Assembly: GCA_031261325.1 (NCBI GenBank)
Contig: JAISKH010000016.1
Coordinates: 1 to 33,886, forward strand
Direction of reading: 5' to 3'
Length of the DNA stretch: 33,886 nucleotides
Origin: Oscillospiraceae bacterium
GTDB taxonomy: Bacteria; Bacillota; Clostridia; Oscillospirales; Oscillospiraceae
The position numbers were made by a program, and so were the translations under genes. Position 1 is the stretch's first letter. Every line of letters starts with the position of its first letter. Shown piece after piece: positions 7,616-16,331 of this stretch. The notes below the pieces were generated by a model. The model did not search any database. It was given only the letters and a program-made list of their open reading frames with translations, and had not been told where the DNA came from.

Positions 7616-8256
7616 AAAAAGTCCTCCACCGTGTCAAAAATCCCGCCGCTCCAAACAACAAGCAGCATTCCGCGCCTAACCGCGACGCGCGCGGGCGCAC
7701 CCGTAAATTCGTTGCTCGTGCCGCGCGGCTCGTCCGTCGTCAGCGTAACGTCGCGGACGCAGTACTTCATACCCTCAATCGTTACCCCGCTCGCCTCACC
7801 GCCATACGCGAACACAGATACGTAACCGCCCGCAATTGCCGAAAACCGAACCTCGCCGTCACAAATAACCGTCGCGCTCTGCTCACCCGCCAAAAACCCG
7901 CGCCCGCCGCGAACGGCAATATGCGCCAGCGCCTGCAAATTCGCGAGCGTGTGGTCAAGCCGCCCGCCCATTCCGCCGTTGAGCACAAAGCGTCGAAACC
8001 CTTGCGCCAGAGCGTGTTTGACCGCGAGCATCATGTCGGTGTCGTCCTTTTCCGTCGGAAACCGCTCAACGCGCGTTCCGTCCTCGAACGTCGGCACCTC
8101 ACCCAACGAATCGAAGTCGCCGAGCAACACGTCAGGCTCCGCGCCCATCTCGCGCAAATGCGCGTACCCGCCGTCCGCGGCGATAACAAAGTCGCCCGCC
8201 CGCGGCAAAGTGCGCGAATCCCAGTCGCCCGCGCCGGCAATAAAGCATGTCCGCAT
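7612..8256 (-). CDS. thiN: Thiamine pyrophosphokinase
   Basis: A 214-residue enzyme transferring pyrophosphate from ATP to thiamine to make the cofactor ThDP. Family signatures are visible: IAADGGYAHL, then DVLLGDFDSLG with the metal-binding aspartates, FPTEKDDTDMMLA, and GGRLDHTLANLQAL near the thiamine pocket; the C-terminal half is the beta-sandwich dimer domain. The ATG at 8256 is taken as start because GGGAG lies just upstream and the longer version (from 8289) would run into the preceding gene. It sits ten bases after the P-loop gene and overlaps the HAD gene, so the three are co-transcribed. Confidence 0.93.
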   Translation of the reverse strand: MRTCFIAGAGDWDSRTLPRAGDFVIAADGGYAHLREMGAEPDVLLGDFDSLGEVPTFEDGTRVERFPTEKDDTDMMLAVKHALAQGFRRFVLNGGMGGRLDHTLANLQALAHIAVRGGRGFLAGEQSATVICDGEVRFSAIAGGYVSVFAYGGEASGVTIEGMKYCVRDVTLTTDEPRGTSNEFTGAPARVAVRRGMLLVVWSGGIFDTVEDFL

Positions 8257-8266
8257 AGTCACTCCC

Positions 8267-8779
8267 TCACATTCCCGCGACTTTTTCAATCACGCCTTCA
8301 ATCTCTCGCCTGTCGCGGACAAAAATCACAGGTTTGCCCGAACCCGCAATCAGCGCTTTCTGCCGCGCGCCGTGGTCGCGCTCAAAGTCCCACACATACC
8401 GCAAAAACTCAAGGTCAAACCGCTCGGGGCAACCCTCTCCCATGTCGGGACGCGTCGTGCCATAATTTGCCAGCACCCGCCGTACAATGCCGAGCAAGCA
8501 CCTAACGCGCGGAATGTCGAGGTACACCACAAGGTCGCACAGCTCCAGCCGCCGCGCAAGCGTACCCGAATAGTTCCCGTCAATAATCCAAGCATCCCCT
8601 TGCAGCGCAGCGTCCAAGTCCCGCAGAAACTCCATTTTGTCGCGCTCCACCCAACCCACCGTCCAGAACAGCTTGTCAAGGTGCACGACAGGCAACCCCG
8701 TCGCGTCGCCGAGCCGCCGCGCAAGCGTTGACTTCCCTCCGCCAGGGCAACCGACGACAAGTATCCTCCGACAACTCAC
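8267..8779 (-). CDS. P-loop kinase-like protein (adenylate-kinase/FlaR-related)
   Basis: A 170-residue P-loop NTPase with Walker A GCPGGGKST (residues 10-18), an HLDKLFW motif, an AWIIDGNYSGTLARR segment and an LIDE-like CDLVVYLDIPR segment. This is the pattern of the small kinases often annotated as DNA topology modulation protein (FlaR) or adenylate-kinase-like; the real substrate is unknown. Translation starts at GTG (8779) after GGAGG with seven-base spacing. It heads the three-gene run with thiN and the HAD phosphatase. No clear promoter was found between it and the tsf terminator, so either a poor promoter or readthrough from tsf drives it. Confidence 0.85.
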   Translation of the reverse strand: MSCRRILVVGCPGGGKSTLARRLGDATGLPVVHLDKLFWTVGWVERDKMEFLRDLDAALQGDAWIIDGNYSGTLARRLELCDLVVYLDIPRVRCLLGIVRRVLANYGTTRPDMGEGCPERFDLEFLRYVWDFERDHGARQKALIAGSGKPVIFVRDRREIEGVIEKVAGM

Positions 8780-8802
8780 GCGCGCACCTCCCGCACAACG
8801 CC

Positions 8803-8828
8803 AAAACGGGACGGGTTAACCCGTCCCG
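8803..8828 (-). terminator. Terminator of rpsB-tsf
   Basis: Perfect nine-pair stem CGGGACGGG / CCCGTCCCG with loop TTAA (8807-8828), followed on the minus strand by TTTT. It lies 17 bases after the tsf stop. Confidence 0.85.
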
Positions 8829-8844
8829 CTCTTACGTAATTTAC

Positions 8845-9783
8845 TTACTTGCTTTCGGTCAGCTTCGCAATCTCCGCCGCGAAGTCCTCTTGCTTCTTCT
8901 CGATGCCCTCGCCCTTTTCATAGCGCGTGAACGCCGTGACGGTGATGCTACCGCCAAGCTCGTTCGCGACCTGCTGCACGTGCTTGCCGACGGAGATTTT
9001 GTTCTCCTTGACAAACGGCTGACTCAGCAGGCAAATCTCCTCATAGAACTTCGCGATACGCCCGTCAACCTTTTTCTGCGCAATCTGCAACGACTTGTCC
9101 TCAGGCAGACCCTTCGCGCGGTTCTCCTCAAGCGCAAGCCCAAGTTGAATCTCGCGCTCCTTGTCAATCTCGCCCGTGCCAACGTCCTCCGGCACGAGGT
9201 AAGTCGGGCGCATAGCCGCAACCTGCATCGCAAGGTCCTTGCCAAGCTCAACAATCGCGTCGTCGTTCGAGATACCGTCAACCGCAAGGTTGACAATAAC
9301 ACCGATTTTACCGCCCGCGTGCACATACGGAATACTGATTCCCGTCGTGTAAATCGCGAAACGGCGCACGGCAAGGTTCTCGCCGATAACGAGAATCATC
9401 TCCTGAAGCTGCTCCTGAACGGTCTTGCCCGCGCCGGGATACTCGGCGGCAAGCAACGCCTCAACGTCCGACGGTCTTGACTGCGCGACGGCTTGAGCAA
9501 CGCCCTTAACAAAGTCTATAAACTTCTCGTTCTTAGCCACGAAGTCGGTCTCCGCGTTGACCTCGACGATGACGCCGACGCCGTTAATAACCACGGCGAG
9601 AGCAACGCCCTCGGCGGCAATACGTCCCGCTTTCTTCTGCGCGGCGGCAAGCCCCTTTTCGCGCAGCCAGTCGATTGCCTTGTCAACGTCCCCGTCGGAC
9701 TCCGTGAGTGCCTTTTTGCAGTCCATCATGCCAACGCCGGTTAGCTCGCGTAAATTCTTAACATCTACAGCTGTGAATGCCAT
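8845..9783 (-). CDS. tsf: Elongation factor Ts
   Basis: A 312-residue guanine-nucleotide exchange factor for EF-Tu. The N-terminal UBA-like segment LRELTGVGMMDCKKAL (about 10-25) is followed by VNAETDFVAKNEKF, which carries the conserved TDFV that wedges into EF-Tu's Mg site, and then by the two core subdomains. AAGGAAG precedes the ATG. It follows rpsB by 43 bases in the usual rpsB-tsf order and shares its promoter and terminator. Confidence 0.97.
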   Translation of the reverse strand: MAFTAVDVKNLRELTGVGMMDCKKALTESDGDVDKAIDWLREKGLAAAQKKAGRIAAEGVALAVVINGVGVIVEVNAETDFVAKNEKFIDFVKGVAQAVAQSRPSDVEALLAAEYPGAGKTVQEQLQEMILVIGENLAVRRFAIYTTGISIPYVHAGGKIGVIVNLAVDGISNDDAIVELGKDLAMQVAAMRPTYLVPEDVGTGEIDKEREIQLGLALEENRAKGLPEDKSLQIAQKKVDGRIAKFYEEICLLSQPFVKENKISVGKHVQQVANELGGSITVTAFTRYEKGEGIEKKQEDFAAEIAKLTESK

Positions 9784-9826
9784 ATATAAATCTTCCTTTC
9801 GTAGTTACTGTCGTAATTATTCCGTC

Positions 9827-10603
9827 TTATTCCGCCGCCGCTTCCGCTTCAACAGGCTCAACCGCCACCGCGACCGCCGCGGGCACGGGCGCGTCCCCGT
9901 CCTTTGCGCTGTCAATGTCGTTGCCCTGCCGACCCTCAAGCACGGCTTGCGCCATTGCGGAGGAAATCAGGCGAATCGCGCGAATCGCGTCGTCGTTTCC
10001 GGGAATGATGTAGTCAACCTCGTCGGGGTCGCAGTTCGTATCCACGATTGCGATAATCGGAATGTTCAGCTTGCGCGCCTCGGCAATGGCGTTGCGCTCC
10101 TTGCGCGGGTCAATAATAAACAGCGCGGCGGGCAGCTTCTTCATGTTCTTAACGCCGCCGAGATACTTCTCAAGCTTGATAATCTCGTTCGAGAGCTTGA
10201 TAACTTCCTTTTTGGGCAGCAGGTCAAACGTGCCGTCCTCCTGCATTTTGCGCAGCTGCGCAAGGCGTTCGATACGCGTGCGCATCGTCTTGAAGTTCGT
10301 CAGCATTCCGCCCAGCCAACGCGCGTTGACGAAGTATTGCCCGACGCGCTCCGCCTCTTCCTTAACCGCGTCCTGCGCCTGCTTCTTGGTGCCGACGAAG
10401 AGAATGGAACCGCCCGCCTCGCTCGTCGCGCGGACGAAGTTATAAGCCTCTTCCAGCTTCTTAACCGTCTTTTGCAGGTCGATGATGTAGATGCCGTTGC
10501 GCTCCATGTAGATGTAAGGAGCCATTTTCGGGTTCCAGCGGCGCGTTTGGTGTCCGAAGTGGACGCCCGCCTCGAGTAGTTGCTTCATTGAAATTACTGC
10601 CAT
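9827..10603 (-). CDS. rpsB: 30S ribosomal protein S2
   Basis: A 258-residue ribosomal protein with the S2 signatures [19 protein letters not shown] near the N-terminus and the [19 protein letters not shown] segment in the middle. The C-terminal tail (about 225-258) is an Ala/Val/Glu-rich extension, a common variable feature of S2. AGGAGG precedes the ATG. It is the first gene of the rpsB-tsf operon, with a leader of about 130 bases. Confidence 0.97.
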   Translation of the reverse strand: MAVISMKQLLEAGVHFGHQTRRWNPKMAPYIYMERNGIYIIDLQKTVKKLEEAYNFVRATSEAGGSILFVGTKKQAQDAVKEEAERVGQYFVNARWLGGMLTNFKTMRTRIERLAQLRKMQEDGTFDLLPKKEVIKLSNEIIKLEKYLGGVKNMKKLPAALFIIDPRKERNAIAEARKLNIPIIAIVDTNCDPDEVDYIIPGNDDAIRAIRLISSAMAQAVLEGRQGNDIDSAKDGDAPVPAAVAVAVEPVEAEAAAE

Positions 10604-10739
10604 TGTTTTGTGTCCTCCTAATTTAGTTTTTTACCTCCGGGGTTGTCCACTCCCCCGCCGACCGCAACATTAAAAACGCCGCGGCAACCGACGGAAAATC
10701 GTTCCCCGTGTGGATTACCTGCCTTTGGCAAGCCGTAAT

Positions 10740-10768
10740 ATTCTATCAAATTTCCGCCGAAAAAGCAA
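10740..10768 (-). promoter_or_regulatory. Promoter of rpsB-tsf
   Basis: Minus-strand TTGCTT (10768-10763), 17-base spacer, TAGAAT (10745-10740). Transcription should begin near 10733, leaving a leader of about 130 bases. The leader has short hairpins (for example TGCC-AAA-GGCA) and could carry S2 autoregulation, but I see no structure I can name. Confidence 0.75.
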
Positions 10769-10810
10769 TAGGTTTTGCCGAATTATTTTTCAAACTATTT
10801 TGCAAAACCT
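10760..10810 (-). terminator. Possible weak terminator after nspC
   Basis: A nine-base inverted repeat (AGGTTTTGC at 10770-10778, GCAAAACCT at 10802-10810) begins at the nspC stop, with a 23-base loop and TTTTT a few bases beyond on the minus strand. The loop is long, so readthrough into rpsB is possible. Confidence 0.35.
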
Positions 10811-11940
10811 CACAATCGACGCTCAAACTCCTCATAATCGAAGCTGCGCACAAGCTTAACTGCCCCGTCCTCGCTCGCGTAAATCGACGGCAACCCAATG
10901 CCGTTAAACGTGTTCGTCTTAACCATCGAGTAAATCGCCATATCCTCAAACACAACTCTGTCCCCGATTTTCAGCGGCTCATCGAACGAATAGTCCCCGA
11001 TAACGTCCCCCGCAAGGCACGTCGGGCCGCCCAACCGATACGTATGCGCTTTCTCACCCGCCGCGCCCGCGCCGAAAATCGGCGGACGGTACGGCATCTC
11101 AAGCACGTCCGGCATGTGGCACGCGGCGGAAGCGTCCAAAATCACGTTAGTCACGCCATTGCGCGTAATGTCCAGCACCGTCGCGACAAGGAAACCCGCG
11201 TTCAGCGCGACGGCTTCGCCCGGCTCCAGATACACCTGAACCCCATACCGCTCGCTGACGCGGCGAACGCACGCGACAAGCCGCTCAACGTCATAGCCGT
11301 CCCGCGTAATATGGTGCCCCCCGCCGAAGTTCACCCACTTCACGCGCCGCAGCAAGTCGCCGAACCGCTCCTCAACAGCGTCGAGCGTGACCTCCAAAGC
11401 GTCCGAGTCCTGCTCGCACAGCGTGTGAAAGTGCAGCCCCTCAACGCCGTCGGGCAGCGTCTCGCCCAATTGCTCCCGCGTAATCCCGAGCCGCGAGCCG
11501 GGCGAGCACGGGTCATAAACCGCGTGCTCCTGCGTCGATAGCTCGGGGTTAACGCGCAGTCCGCAGGAGCAACCCAAGTCCGCCGCCCATCGCCCGTAAA
11601 GCTCAAACTGCCCCAACGAGTTGAACACCATGTGGTTTGCAATCACGGGTAGCGCCGCAATCTCGTCGGGTCGATAAGCCGTCGCGAATACATGCGTCTC
11701 CCCGCCCATGTACTCGTACCCGAGCCGCGCCTCATTAAGCCCGCTGGCTGTCGTGCCGTCCAAGTACTCCCCTATCAGCGGGTAAAAATAATACATCGAA
11801 AACGCTTTCTGCGCGAGCAGTATCTTGCACCCCGAACGCTCCCGAACGCCGCTCAAAAGCTCCAGATTGCGCACAAGCCGCTCGCGGTCAACGACGAACG
11901 ACGGCGTTGACACGGCGTTCACGTCAAACGGAATACCCAT
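10810..11940 (-). CDS. nspC: Carboxynorspermidine/carboxyspermidine decarboxylase
   Basis: A 376-residue PLP enzyme of the alanine-racemase fold (type III decarboxylases). It decarboxylates carboxyspermidine or carboxynorspermidine to the free polyamine. The Schiff-base Lys is K45 in LLAQKAF; GLHFHTLCEQ and the glycine-rich VNFGGGHH form the phosphate site; YLEPGEA and the C-terminal GGPTCLAGD supply the second-subunit Cys and Asp; YSMVKTNTFNG is also typical. The ATG directly abuts the stop of the dehydrogenase gene that makes its substrate. It is the last gene of the six-gene polyamine operon. Confidence 0.93.
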   Translation of the reverse strand: MGIPFDVNAVSTPSFVVDRERLVRNLELLSGVRERSGCKILLAQKAFSMYYFYPLIGEYLDGTTASGLNEARLGYEYMGGETHVFATAYRPDEIAALPVIANHMVFNSLGQFELYGRWAADLGCSCGLRVNPELSTQEHAVYDPCSPGSRLGITREQLGETLPDGVEGLHFHTLCEQDSDALEVTLDAVEERFGDLLRRVKWVNFGGGHHITRDGYDVERLVACVRRVSERYGVQVYLEPGEAVALNAGFLVATVLDITRNGVTNVILDASAACHMPDVLEMPYRPPIFGAGAAGEKAHTYRLGGPTCLAGDVIGDYSFDEPLKIGDRVVFEDMAIYSMVKTNTFNGIGLPSIYASEDGAVKLVRSFDYEEFERRL

Positions 11941-13146
11941 CTATTCCACAAGGTCGGGCGCAAACGACTCCCGCCAAGGCAGCCCGAATTTCGTCAGCGC
12001 GTCCATAAACGGGTCCGGGTCAAACTCCTCAATGTTGAACACGCCCGCGCCCGTCCAAGTCCCGGTCGCAAGCATCATCGCGCCAATCATCGCGGGCACG
12101 CCCGTCGTGTAAGAAATCGCCTGCGAGCCGACCTCGCGATAGCACTCCTCGTGGTCGCAAACATTGTAAAGGTAATAGGTTTTCGGCTTACCGTCCTTAA
12201 TTCCGCTGAATATACACCCGATGTTCGTCTTACCCTTAGTCCGCGGACCGAGCGACGCGGGGTCAGGCAGCACGGCTTTCAAAAACTGCAACGGCACTAT
12301 CATCTTGCCCTCGTACTCGATAGGCACAATCGACGTCATGCCGACGTTTTCAAGGCATTTCAGGTGCGTGAGATAGCTCTGCCCGAATGTCATGAAAAAC
12401 CGAATCCGCTTAATCCCCTTAATGTTCAGCGCGAGCGACTCAAGCTCCTCATGGTGCAGCAAATACATGTCCTTCTCCCCAATCTCGGGGAAGTTGTACA
12501 CGCGCTTAATCTCCATCGGCTCCGTCTCGACCCACGCGCCGTTTTCCCAATAACTACCCTTCGCGCTCACCTCGCGAATGTTAATCTCAGGGTTAAAGTT
12601 CGTCGCGAAAGGATAACCGTGGTCGCCCGCGTTCGCGTCAAGAATGTCGATATAGTGAATCTCGTCGAAATGGTGCTTCATCGCGTAAGCCGCGAACACG
12701 CTCGTAACGCCCGGGTCAAAACCGCTGCCCAGCAGCGCGGTCAACCCCGCCTTTTCAAAACGCTCGCGGTAATCCCATTGCCACTTGTACTCGAACTTCG
12801 CCGTGTCCTCCGGCTCATAATTCGCGGTATCGACATAGTGCACGCCCGCCGCAAGGCACGCGTCCATAATCGTCAAATCCTGATACGGCAGCGCAAGGTT
12901 CAGCACAAGCACGGGCTTTTCAATCCGAATCAGCGCGGCAAGCTCGTCCGCGTTGTCGGCGTTAACCTGCGCCGTCGTAATCCTCGTCTTAGTGCCGCGC
13001 CGCTCAATGTCGGCTTTCAGCTTGTCACACTTGCTCTGCGTGCGGCTCGCGATGCACAGCTCCGTAAACACCTCGCTGTTTTGGCACACCTTGTGCGCCG
13101 CAACGCCGGCAACACCGCCCGCCCCGATTATCATAATCTTGCTCAT
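11941..13146 (-). CDS. Carboxynorspermidine/carboxyspermidine dehydrogenase
   Basis: A 401-residue oxidoreductase of the saccharopine-dehydrogenase family. It condenses aspartate semialdehyde with putrescine or diaminopropane and reduces the imine with NADPH. It opens with the Rossmann motif IIGAGGVAGVAAH (about 5-17); VLNLALPYQD, YVDTANYE and LLGSGFDPGVTSVFAAY match the CASDH branch. The ATG at 13146 has AGGAGGAG before it and overlaps the speB stop (TAATG). Its pairing with nspC supports the CASDH call over true saccharopine dehydrogenase. Whether it uses putrescine or diaminopropane is not visible; no diaminobutyrate aminotransferase or decarboxylase lies nearby, so putrescine is more likely. 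Confidence 0.9.
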   Translation of the reverse strand: MSKIMIIGAGGVAGVAAHKVCQNSEVFTELCIASRTQSKCDKLKADIERRGTKTRITTAQVNADNADELAALIRIEKPVLVLNLALPYQDLTIMDACLAAGVHYVDTANYEPEDTAKFEYKWQWDYRERFEKAGLTALLGSGFDPGVTSVFAAYAMKHHFDEIHYIDILDANAGDHGYPFATNFNPEINIREVSAKGSYWENGAWVETEPMEIKRVYNFPEIGEKDMYLLHHEELESLALNIKGIKRIRFFMTFGQSYLTHLKCLENVGMTSIVPIEYEGKMIVPLQFLKAVLPDPASLGPRTKGKTNIGCIFSGIKDGKPKTYYLYNVCDHEECYREVGSQAISYTTGVPAMIGAMMLATGTWTGAGVFNIEEFDPDPFMDALTKFGLPWRESFAPDLVE

Positions 13147-14006
13147 TAAAACTCCTCCTGTTTTGAAAGAAATAACAACAGCTCCCGCAGCACCTTGCAA
13201 GCCGTCGCCGTTGAAGCTCCGCTCCTGTCATACACGGGCGCAAGCTCGTTCAAGTCGCACCCGACAACATTCAGCCCGCAAACGCTCTCCATCGCGCCGA
13301 GCAGCTGCATAAACGTAACGCCGCCCGCCTCCGGCGTTCCCGTCCCCGGGAAAACCGACGGGTCAAGCACGTCTAAGTCAATCGTGAAATACACGGGCTT
13401 CCCCCGCAACAGCGGCAAAATCTCCGCAAGCCCGTCAAACCCGAACTTATGCAAGTCCGTGTGCGACTTCGCCCACTCAAATTCCGCCCGCTCGCCCGAG
13501 CGAATCCCGAACTGGTGTATCCGCCCGTCGCCGACCGTCTCCCAGCACCGCCGAATAACCGTCGCGTGCGACAGCCGCTCGCCCAAGTAATCCTCGCGCA
13601 AATCCGTGTGCGCGTCGAAGTGCACGACGCACAAGTCGGGATACCGCGCACTCGCCGCGCGAAACGCCCCCAGCGTCACCAAGTGCTCGCCGCCGAGCAT
13701 CAGCGGCAGCTTCCCGTCGTCCAGAATTTCCGCCGCACGCGCCTCAATCAACTCAAGCGCGCGCGCCGCGTTCCCGAACGGCAGCTCCAAGTCCCCGCTG
13801 TCGAACACCCGCGAATCGGACAAATCCCTGTCCTGATACGGGCTGTAAGTCTCAAGCCCGAACGATTCCGAACGCATTTCGCGGCTCGCGAAGCGCGCCC
13901 CCGGTCGAAACGACGTGGTTGAGTCGAACGGCGCGCCGAAAATCACAATCGCCGCGTCGTCATAATCGCTCTCGCAGGCAAAGAAAGTCTCCGAAAAACT
14001 CTTCAT
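13146..14006 (-). CDS. speB: Agmatinase-family ureohydrolase
   Basis: A 286-residue Mn-dependent ureohydrolase that hydrolyses agmatine to putrescine and urea. The metal ligands are visible as GGEH (105-108), DAHTD (131-135) and TIDLDVLDP with D210 and D212; the TGTPEAGG segment follows. Its start codon overlaps the speE stop (ATGA) and its stop overlaps the next start. Because the operon also has speD and speE, the enzyme could instead act on N1-aminopropylagmatine, giving spermidine directly; sequence alone does not decide this. Confidence 0.92.
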   Translation of the reverse strand: MKSFSETFFACESDYDDAAIVIFGAPFDSTTSFRPGARFASREMRSESFGLETYSPYQDRDLSDSRVFDSGDLELPFGNAARALELIEARAAEILDDGKLPLMLGGEHLVTLGAFRAASARYPDLCVVHFDAHTDLREDYLGERLSHATVIRRCWETVGDGRIHQFGIRSGERAEFEWAKSHTDLHKFGFDGLAEILPLLRGKPVYFTIDLDVLDPSVFPGTGTPEAGGVTFMQLLGAMESVCGLNVVGCDLNELAPVYDRSGASTATACKVLRELLLFLSKQEEF

Positions 14007-14863
14007 TGCAGTTCCTCAACGTCTTTCAGCAAATCCTCCACATAATTCGGCAGCGCGAACGCCCCGACATGCAACTGCGTGTTGTAGTATCGCGTTTTAA
14101 GGTTGCGCGCTTTCCATTCCGCGCCGCGGAAATCCTTCAGCGGGTGGTACTTCTTCGTCGAAAACCCGAACAGCCAATGCCCCGACGGGTAAGTCGGAAT
14201 GTGCGCCTGATACACCATACTAAGGCTGAAGCTCTGAACAATCCGCTTGTGCGCCCGCTGAACGGCAATCGCGTCGTTCTTATAAAACGGACTTTCGTGC
14301 TGATTGACCATAATCCCATCCTCGTGCAGTGCCTTAAAGCAGTTGCCGTAAAACTCCTTCGTAAACAACCCCTCGCCCGGACCGAACGGGTCTGTCGAGT
14401 CCACGATTATCAGGTCGTATTCGTCCACAACCGTGCGCACGAACCGCATACCGTCCTCAAAGTGCAGGTGCACGCGCGGGTCGTCAAGGCTCGCGGCGGC
14501 GAACGGGAAAAACTCCTTGCAAACGCTGACGACCTGCTCGTCAATCTCAACCAAGTCAATCCTCTCGACAGACTCGTAACGCAGCAGCTCACGCGCGACT
14601 CCGCCGTCCCCCGCGCCGATAACAAGCACGGTGCGCACGTTCGGGTGCACCGCCAGCGGCACGTGCGTTATCATCTCGTGATAAATAAACTCGTCCTTTT
14701 CGGTCAGCATCATGTAACCGTCCAGCGTCAGGAACCGCCCGAAATCGGGCGACGAAAACACGTCGATGCGCTGAAACTCACTCTGCCCGCTGTATAACTG
14801 CTTGTCCACTCTAATCGAGAGCCTTACGTTGTCCGTGTGATATTCCGAAAACCATAAATCCAT
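14003..14863 (-). CDS. speE: Spermidine synthase (polyamine aminopropyltransferase)
   Basis: A 286-residue aminopropyltransferase moving the aminopropyl group from decarboxylated SAM to putrescine (or agmatine). It has an N-terminal beta-domain, MLTEKDEFIYHEM (53-64), the nucleotide-binding GAGDGG (83-88), an acidic VEID after beta-2, the catalytic DSTDP (155-159) and the C-terminal PTYPSGHWLFGF. The ATG at 14863 is set by AAGGAG; the longer open frame to 15493 is only a shadow of the decarboxylase gene. It lies 16 bases downstream of that gene and overlaps speB. Confidence 0.95.
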   Translation of the reverse strand: MDLWFSEYHTDNVRLSIRVDKQLYSGQSEFQRIDVFSSPDFGRFLTLDGYMMLTEKDEFIYHEMITHVPLAVHPNVRTVLVIGAGDGGVARELLRYESVERIDLVEIDEQVVSVCKEFFPFAAASLDDPRVHLHFEDGMRFVRTVVDEYDLIIVDSTDPFGPGEGLFTKEFYGNCFKALHEDGIMVNQHESPFYKNDAIAVQRAHKRIVQSFSLSMVYQAHIPTYPSGHWLFGFSTKKYHPLKDFRGAEWKARNLKTRYYNTQLHVGAFALPNYVEDLLKDVEELQ

Positions 14864-14879
14864 ATGCGGCTCCTTTATA

Positions 14880-16328
14880 TTACGCCAAAACTTGAATGTT
14901 CGCGACCGTCGGGTCGTGCGTCCCGCCCAAGGAACACCCGCGCTCCTTGGCGAAGCGAATGTAGTCAATCGTCTCCTGCGTGACCTCCTCGCCCGGCGCG
15001 AGTATAGGAATCCCCGGCGGGTAAGACATGACAATCTCCCCGCAAATCCGCCCCAAGGCGTCGCCCACGGGCAGCGAAACCTTGCCCGCGTAGTAAGCCT
15101 CCTGCGGCGAAGCGCGGACGACCGCCCGCGGCATCGGATAAGCCGGCAGCTCCTCCGCCGGTCGCCTGAACCGCCGCGAAATCTCGGACAGCGCGCCCAC
15201 AAGCCGCTCAATCTCCTGCCGCCTGTCGCCGACGGATATATACGCGAGCACGTTCGACGTGTCGCCGAATTCCGTCTGAATGTCATACTCGTCGCGCAGC
15301 AAGTCGTATATCTCAATACCCGAAAGCCCCGTTCCCGCCGTCGCGACCGCGAGCTTCGTCGCGTCAAAGTCGCAAATGTCAACGCCGTCAACAAGCTCGC
15401 GGCTGTAAGCATAGTATGTCCCGATACGGTTAATCTCCGCCCGCGCGTAGCTCGCCATCTCCGAAACATGCCGAAAAATCTCAACGCCCTCAAGCGCGAG
15501 CTTCTTTCGCGAAATGTCCAGACTTGACAGCAGCAAATATGACGCGCTCGTCGTCTGCGTCAGGTTTATCGTCTGCCGCACAGCCTCGGGGTCAATCCCA
15601 GTTCCGCACAGCAAAAACGAGCTTTGCGTAAGCGAGCCGCCCGATTTATGCATACTCACAGCCGCCAAATCCGCCCCAGCCGCCATAGCGCACACGGGCA
15701 AATCCTCGCCGAAGTAAAGGTGCGTCCCGTGCGCCTCGTCCACCAGCGCGAGCATACCGTTCTCATGCGCCAGCCGCACAATCTCGCGCAGGTCGGAGCA
15801 TATCCCGTAATACGTCGGATTGTTGACAAGCACGGCGCGCGCGTCCGGGTTTTTCGCAATCACGCGCTTTAACTCCTCAGTCCGCATACCCAGCGCGATG
15901 TGCAACTTATCATGCACGTGCGTGTCCACATAAACAGGCACGCCCCCACAGAGAATGAGGGCGTTAATAACGCTTTTGTGCACATTGCGCGGCAAAATTA
16001 TCTTGTCGCCACGCCGCACGGCGAAAAGAATCATCGTCTGAACGGCGGCTGTCGTGCCGTTGACGATAAAAAACGCGTGCCCCGCGCCGAAAGCGTCGGC
16101 GGCAAGCTCCTCCGCGTCGCGAATAACGGAAACGGGGTGCCCTAAATTGTCCAGCGGCTTCATCGAATTAACGTCCAACGACAGGCACCGCGCGCCGAGA
16201 AAATCCGTAAGCTCGCGGTTGCCCTTGCCGCGCTTATGTCCCGGCACGTCAAAGGGCACAACCCGCATAGTCAGAAACTCGTTAAGCGCGTCCATAATAG
16301 GCGCGCGCGCCTGCAAGTCACGGTTCAA
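14880..16328 (-). CDS. speA: Arginine/lysine decarboxylase, fold-type I
   Basis: A 482-residue PLP enzyme of the Orn/Lys/Arg decarboxylase group, of the short (about 480-490 residue) type seen in Bacillus SpeA and lacking the N-terminal wing domain. It begins with the family signature FDVPGHKRGKG (26-36), has NGTTAAVQ (90-97) at the phosphate site, DEAHG (197-201) with the PLP-ring Asp, and SMHKSGGSLTQSS with the Schiff-base K228. The start is TTG at 16328, seven bases after GGAGG embedded in the end of speD; an alternative is ATG at residue 12. Arginine is the likely substrate because speB follows; lysine cannot be excluded. Confidence 0.9.
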   Translation of the reverse strand: MNRDLQARAPIMDALNEFLTMRVVPFDVPGHKRGKGNRELTDFLGARCLSLDVNSMKPLDNLGHPVSVIRDAEELAADAFGAGHAFFIVNGTTAAVQTMILFAVRRGDKIILPRNVHKSVINALILCGGVPVYVDTHVHDKLHIALGMRTEELKRVIAKNPDARAVLVNNPTYYGICSDLREIVRLAHENGMLALVDEAHGTHLYFGEDLPVCAMAAGADLAAVSMHKSGGSLTQSSFLLCGTGIDPEAVRQTINLTQTTSASYLLLSSLDISRKKLALEGVEIFRHVSEMASYARAEINRIGTYYAYSRELVDGVDICDFDATKLAVATAGTGLSGIEIYDLLRDEYDIQTEFGDTSNVLAYISVGDRRQEIERLVGALSEISRRFRRPAEELPAYPMPRAVVRASPQEAYYAGKVSLPVGDALGRICGEIVMSYPPGIPILAPGEEVTQETIDYIRFAKERGCSLGGTHDPTVANIQVLA

Positions 16329-16331
16329 TCC

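Noticed and set aside
9557-10579. 340-codon plus-strand frame across tsf and rpsB
   Set aside because: Antisense shadow of two ribosomal-translation genes with no RBS.
14869-15493. N-terminal extension of speE to 15493
   Set aside because: It overlaps the decarboxylase gene in another frame; the SpeE family start with RBS is at 14863.
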